From DXYV01 sp045543215 (lineage in GTDB: Bacteria > Bacillota > Clostridia > Oscillospirales > Oscillospiraceae): a DNA stretch of 17,537 nt. The notes under the pieces were generated by a model that was not told the DNA's origin, searched no databases, and saw nothing but the letters and a program-made list of their open reading frames with translations. The stretch covers positions 1-17,537 of the forward strand of contig JAZQMD010000021.1 of the NCBI GenBank assembly GCA_045543215.1. The letters run 5' to 3'. Positions within the stretch are counted from its first letter, which is position 1; each line of letters opens with the position of its first letter. This document shows positions 14,633-17,537 of this stretch, piece by piece. The position numbers and the translations under genes were made by a program.

Positions 14633-14667
14633 TCATTCAATCCTACATTCTACATGTTTTCCTTGTT

Positions 14668-14696
14668 AGTATACCATAAGATTCCTTCTATTGCAA
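14668..14696 (-). promoter_or_regulatory. Promoter of the rimP-nusA-infB operon
   Basis: On the minus strand TTGCAA (14696-14691), 17 bases, TATACT (14673-14668), with TGG before the -10 box making it extended. The start is expected near 14661. Confidence 0.8.
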
Positions 14697-14740
14697 GTGT
14701 TTTCGTTGGAAAATATATATAGTTGAAAATTATCTTAATG

Positions 14741-14875
14741 TCCAGTAACTTCTTCTCTGGTAGAATTTTGAAAATTCTAAATAAAACACTTTTTCTGATA
14801 CTTTAACAATTTTCTGGTTTCTGTTATTTATATGCTGTACCTCCGTCTATATAATTGAGTGATATCCAGTAACTT
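14741..14875. repeat. Direct repeat flanking an AT palindrome downstream of the YcxB-like gene
   Basis: TCCAGTAACTT occurs at 14741-14751 and again at 14865-14875, where it is part of the last codons of the YcxB-like gene. Both are followed by a TCTCTG. Between them 14761-14779 is a perfect palindrome, TAGAATTTT-G-AAAATTCTA. The outer copy in its best frame ends ...EEVTGH-stop, like the gene end EKVTGYHSII, which suggests a decayed duplicate tail. Confidence 0.45.
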
Positions 14876-15485
14876 TCTCTGAAATGAAATTGCAAAAATC
14901 ATCAATATTCCCAGTTGTTAAGTCAAGTTTATGCAATACAGCAACACGCATATCATAAACGAAAAGGAGTATATCAGCAGTTTCAATAATGCATTCAAAA
15001 TTGCTATATGGCACCAAGTCGGTGCTGCTGTTTCCTGTCGGAATTGTCATTCCGGTTTCGGAGAAAGACACTGTAATGGATTGTTCTGTTAACATGGTAT
15101 CCTTACTCTCTAAAAGCAATTTTGCAGATTTATCAAATGGATTTTTCGTGTGTTTTTGGCTACGCCATAATCCACCTATGCCGGCGCCCATGGCAATCGC
15201 GCCGGTGAGCAGCGGCACCAGCAATTCTTGTGGCTCCATCAGTCCGGGTACAAAAAGGAAAATGCCCAGTGCCAAACAAACTACACTCATTATTTTCGTT
15301 CGGGGTTTGCTTTGCGTTCGTCTTTGCTCCACATCGTTATTTAATTTGTCAATGTGTTTCCATAAGCCGGGATAGCGCTCCCTTGACACAAGTTCCGTTC
15401 TCTTTTCTAGGGCTTTACTTACTTGCGGTAAAAGACTGCCCGTATCATACGAGTTGATTTGAAAAATAAAACTTTTATTTTTCAT
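14847..15485 (-). CDS. YcxB-like two-helix membrane protein
   Basis: This 212-residue protein has a charged cytoplasmic N-terminus (1-62), two adjacent membrane helices (about 66-83 and 87-107), and a C-terminal domain (about 135-205). That domain reads ...F-S-E-T-G...V-P-Y-S-N-F-E-C-I-I-E...F-C-N-F-I, which matches the layout of YcxB-like domains, whose function is unknown. AGAGGG lies 6 bases before ATG 15485. The gene and its flanks are clearly more AT-rich than the operons on both sides, and it breaks an otherwise housekeeping neighbourhood, so acquisition by transfer is plausible. No terminator with a T tract follows it before the rimP promoter. Confidence 0.65.
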   Translation of the reverse strand: MKNKSFIFQINSYDTGSLLPQVSKALEKRTELVSRERYPGLWKHIDKLNNDVEQRRTQSKPRTKIMSVVCLALGIFLFVPGLMEPQELLVPLLTGAIAMGAGIGGLWRSQKHTKNPFDKSAKLLLESKDTMLTEQSITVSFSETGMTIPTGNSSTDLVPYSNFECIIETADILLFVYDMRVAVLHKLDLTTGNIDDFCNFISEKVTGYHSII

Positions 15486-15538
15486 TCATTTCCCTCTCTT
15501 TCAATATTATTTTTAAATGTTTCCATTTCATAAACTAA

Positions 15539-15547
15539 ATTATAGCA
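15539..15547 (-). promoter_or_regulatory. Extended -10 ahead of the YcxB-like gene
   Basis: The minus strand reads TGCTATAAT, a perfect extended -10, about 54 bases before the start codon. No convincing -35 is seen. Confidence 0.45.
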
Positions 15548-15630
15548 CGTTTGTTCTCAGCATCTCACTCCGGGCCAATCAGGATAATCCTCAACCATAT
15601 AACGGAAGATTTTACGTCCCGTATGGCAAG

Positions 15631-15664
15631 AAGGCCTCCCCCGGTCGGGCCGGGAGAGGCCTTT
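15631..15664 (-). terminator. GC-rich hairpin after the acidic 138-aa gene
   Basis: AAGGCCTCCCCCGG and CCGGGAGAGGCCTT pair with one mismatch around a short loop. It starts 10 bases after the stop at 15674. The minus-strand tail CTTCTTG is only moderately T-rich, so strength is uncertain. Confidence 0.6.
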
Positions 15665-15673
15665 CGTGCCGAT

Positions 15674-16090
15674 TTACAGCGCATCACTCTCTATGGTAAT
15701 ATTATCGGTACCGTTGCGCTCAAACTCATCGATATAGGCATCAATACGGGCAGCCAGTTCATCGTAGTTATTCTCATCAATGGGCACGTCATCCATGTCC
15801 CGTCGCGCCAGATCCTCCGCCAGGATTTCAAAAAACATATTGTTTTCATAATCCATAATAGCCTCATGGATCCCCCCCTCAGCAAAGGCACGGGAGGGGA
15901 TAACCTCCCCCATATAGTCCTCGGCCAGCACCTTCATCCCCTCTTCCCGGGCTTTGGAAAACAGCAGACTCTCCACCTCGTCATAGTCCCTAATCCGGTC
16001 CTCTCCACGGGTGGAATTGAGCACCCAGTTGCCAATGTAGACCATATCCAGTAACCGCCGGAACTGCTTGGCCGTCAAGCTGATATCCAT
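15674..16090 (-). CDS. Acidic 138-residue protein, function unknown
   Basis: The protein begins MDISLTAKQFRRLLDMVYIGNW and is strongly acidic, with clusters of Asp/Glu at 98-111 and 117-124. No signal peptide or membrane helix is seen, and helix is predicted by eye through most of it. ATG 16090 is chosen because AAGGAG lies 12 bases upstream, while for ATG 16102 the same site touches the codon. The upstream frame to 16129 lacks support. A strong promoter (16147-16174) and a downstream hairpin make it a monocistronic unit. I do not recognise the family. It could be a small conserved cytosolic protein of Oscillospirales. Confidence 0.75.
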   Translation of the reverse strand: MDISLTAKQFRRLLDMVYIGNWVLNSTRGEDRIRDYDEVESLLFSKAREEGMKVLAEDYMGEVIPSRAFAEGGIHEAIMDYENNMFFEILAEDLARRDMDDVPIDENNYDELAARIDAYIDEFERNGTDNITIESDAL

Positions 16091-16146
16091 ACAGGCACTC
16101 ATCTCCTTTCCCTGAACCGGGGGTTCCATACCCCCTACTATTCTTA

Positions 16147-16174
16147 ATTATACGCAGAACTTTTGCAATGTCAA
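16147..16174 (-). promoter_or_regulatory. Promoter of the acidic 138-aa gene
   Basis: On the minus strand TTGACA (16174-16169), 16 bases, TATAAT (16152-16147): both boxes are perfect consensus. Just upstream, 16185-16196 is a perfect palindrome (TTAGT-TG-ACTAA) placed where an activator or repressor could bind. Confidence 0.8.
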
Positions 16175-16226
16175 TGCGCTTAACTTAGTTGACTAATTTT
16201 ATAAATTCTATCTGCTTTATTTATGA

Positions 16227-16246
16227 TATCCCCTTCATAAGGGATA
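16227..16246. repeat. Inverted repeat upstream of the SSB-like gene
   Basis: TATCCC and GGGATA form perfect arms with an 8-base centre. The right arm overlaps a TACTAT that could serve as a plus-strand -10 (16245-16250), so this may be an operator. No good -35 is visible. Confidence 0.35.
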
Positions 16247-16327
16247 CTATGAGAAACTATTTGCTGTAATCCAGGACATATCCGCTCCCCCAGCTGCATA
16301 GGAATGGGGCAAAGGGAGTGATTGCCA

Positions 16328-16960
16328 ATGAAATTGGAACGGGGAGAAAATCAAATTTTTCTGCGGGGCACCCCCATTGAACCGCCCCGCTTTTCCCACG
16401 AAAGCCACGGAGTGACCTATGATATCTTTCCCCTGTCGATCCCCCGCCTGTCCGGGACGGCTGACATACTCAATGTCCTCGCCCCCCGGCCTCTTCTGGA
16501 GGATCTTGGCCCCATTTTAGGAAAAGAGCTTGAGACAGTAGGAGAGGTGCGCTCCTATAACAACCGCAGCGGTACAGGCAATCGACTGGTAATTTCGGTC
16601 TTGGCCCGCAGCCTGGTCCCCGGCAGCGGCCTTCCCGCCAATGAACTGACGCTCTCTGGAGCCCTGTGCAAGCCACCTGTCCACCGCCGCACTCCTCTGG
16701 GTCGGGATATCTGCGATCTACTACTGGCCGTCAACCGCCGATACGGCAGAGCAGACTATCTGCCCTGCATCGCCTGGGGGTCTCTGGCTGTTGCCTGTGG
16801 TGAGCTCACCGTTGGCAGTCGTCTGAGGCTTGAGGGGAGACTGCAAAGCAGGGTCTATTTTAAAGAGGAAAACGGAGAAACCACCCCTCGTACTGCCTTC
16901 GAAGTATCCATCATGAGTCTGTCCCTGGCTGACTCTAAATATAATATCAATCTACCCTGA
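16328..16960 (+). CDS. SSB-like OB-fold protein
   Basis: Of 210 residues, the C-terminal half (about 107-200) is clearly SSB-like: LSGALCKPP, RRTPLGRDICDLLLAVNR, ADYLPCIAWG and LEGRLQSRVYFK match the conserved strands of single-stranded DNA-binding proteins. The N-terminal half (about 8-95) starts NQIFLRGTPIEPPRF and may be a second, more diverged OB fold. It ends KYNINLP, so the acidic tip that recruits partner proteins in canonical SSB is absent. GGGAG lies 9 bases before ATG 16328; TTG 16322 is in frame but too close to that site. It is a single-gene unit with its own terminator. It is probably an accessory ssDNA-binding protein, not the replicative SSB. Confidence 0.8.
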   Translation: MKLERGENQIFLRGTPIEPPRFSHESHGVTYDIFPLSIPRLSGTADILNVLAPRPLLEDLGPILGKELETVGEVRSYNNRSGTGNRLVISVLARSLVPGSGLPANELTLSGALCKPPVHRRTPLGRDICDLLLAVNRRYGRADYLPCIAWGSLAVACGELTVGSRLRLEGRLQSRVYFKEENGETTPRTAFEVSIMSLSLADSKYNINLP

Positions 16961-16970
16961 TTTATAGAGA

Positions 16971-17020
16971 AAAATAGAAGGATGGCAGGCACAAAAATGC
17001 CTGCCATCCGTCTATTTTTA
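16971..17020. terminator. Bidirectional terminator between SSB-like and ECF genes
   Basis: AAATAGAAGGATGGCAGGCA and TGCCTGCCATCC-TCTATTT form a long stem with a CAAAAA loop and T-rich tails on both strands. It lies between two convergent genes. Confidence 0.92.
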
Positions 17021-17061
17021 TTTAATAGTATGACCAATCACTTTTCTTCGAACACCCCTCT

Positions 17062-17537
17062 TCAACCCCCCGCCGCGTGCAGGCCCGACTTCTTCAATCC
17101 AGTCTGGATCGCCTTAGCCAGCAAAGGGGTAAGAATCATTGGCAATACGGCATTGAAAATAGTAGCTGGGAGCTTAAGCCCTACTGGAGCTATGGCAGCA
17201 GCCGGAGCAAGACCACCCACCAGCATCCCATCGTAGGCAAACACCTTAAATAAATATACTCCAGCATAGGTCAGGGCAGCGGCCACGGCAGCCCATTGAT
17301 TACGAGGGTAGCTCTCTCCCCTTTTTCCTCCTGACCAGGCTACCAAGCCGGCCACCAGGCCATACACTCCCTTGGTCAGTAAGGTAATCCAGCTCTCAGC
17401 AAAGTAGAGAGGATTTGTCCAATCGTAAAGCATCGAGCCGATACCGGCGCCTCCCGCCCCCCAGGTCGGCCCCAGGAGAACGCCCGCCAGGGCACACATA
17501 ATATTCCCCAGATGAAAGGATGTAGTTCCTCCAATGC
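17062..17537 (-). CDS. ECF transporter S component, 5' end cut by window
   Basis: The frame is open from the window edge to the stop at 17062, about 158 residues; the N-terminus lies beyond 17537. Residues at the edge read IGGTTSFHLGN, then CALAGVLLGP, GAGIGSMLYDWTNP and a further hydrophobic stretch. This is the pattern of ECF-type substrate-binding membrane subunits (small vitamin or cofactor importers) with GNxxC-LAG-LLGP motifs. The visible part has about four membrane helices. ATG 17499 is inside the conserved motif, so it is not the true start. The substrate cannot be told, and no energising module is in the window. Confidence 0.75.
   Translation of the reverse strand, partial: IGGTTSFHLGNIMCALAGVLLGPTWGAGGAGIGSMLYDWTNPLYFAESWITLLTKGVYGLVAGLVAWSGGKRGESYPRNQWAAVAAALTYAGVYLFKVFAYDGMLVGGLAPAAAIAPVGLKLPATIFNAVLPMILTPLLAKAIQTGLKKSGLHAAGG

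Noticed and set aside
1..17537. CRISPR array, rRNA genes, complete insertion sequence
   Set aside because: No regularly spaced repeats, no rRNA-like sequence, and only transposase fragments were found.

Overview
This window reads as chromosomal DNA of a Gram-positive, spore-forming-type Clostridia, most likely Oscillospirales/Oscillospiraceae (the Flavonifractor, Intestinimonas and Lawsonibacter neighbourhood). That placement is inferred from the Firmicutes-type order rimP-nusA-ylxR-ylxQ-infB-rbfA-nrnA-truB-ribF, a GerM-type lipoprotein, a DacF-like carboxypeptidase, an ECF-transporter S component, strong AGGAGG-type ribosome binding sites and sigma-A promoters. No search could be run.

Layout. 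1-900 is a degraded accessory strip around an intact tRNA-Pro(GGG): a truncated helix-turn-helix ORF, a long inverted repeat, the tRNA with its promoter and terminator, a terminator-like hairpin behind a possible gene tail, and the 3' end of an IS30-family transposase lacking its catalytic Glu. 918-4483 (minus) is a four-gene operon: membrane-anchored helix-hairpin-helix (ComEA-like) protein, OmpR-type response regulator, HAMP histidine kinase, and a lipoprotein with two GerMN domains. A D-Ala-D-Ala carboxypeptidase gene (dacF-like, plus) diverges from it through two face-to-face extended -10 promoters that form a perfect inverted repeat.

6003-14661 (minus) is the transcription/translation operon. 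A promoter near 14670 drives rimP-nusA-ylxR-ylxQ-infB, with an intrinsic terminator hairpin in the rimP leader that suggests attenuation. The usual infB-rbfA junction is split by a small cassette: an XRE repressor gene directly ahead of rbfA and, divergent from it, a 58-aa ORF with a near-consensus promoter and a palindromic operator candidate. rbfA-nrnA-truB-ribF follow with overlapping or tightly spaced genes.

14700-15600 is an AT-rich insert carrying a YcxB-like two-helix membrane protein gene, followed by a possible degenerate copy of its tail. 15674-16090 (minus) is an unrecognised acidic 138-aa protein behind a strong promoter. 16328-16960 (plus) encodes a protein with an SSB-like OB fold at its C-terminal half, and the window ends inside an ECF-transporter S-component gene (minus). 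A bidirectional terminator separates those last two.

The most unusual features are the kinase/regulator/GerMN-lipoprotein operon, which resembles actinobacterial MtrA-MtrB-LpqB in order, the repressor/small-ORF cassette embedded in the infB-rbfA operon, and the rimP leader attenuator with an overlapping short reading frame.
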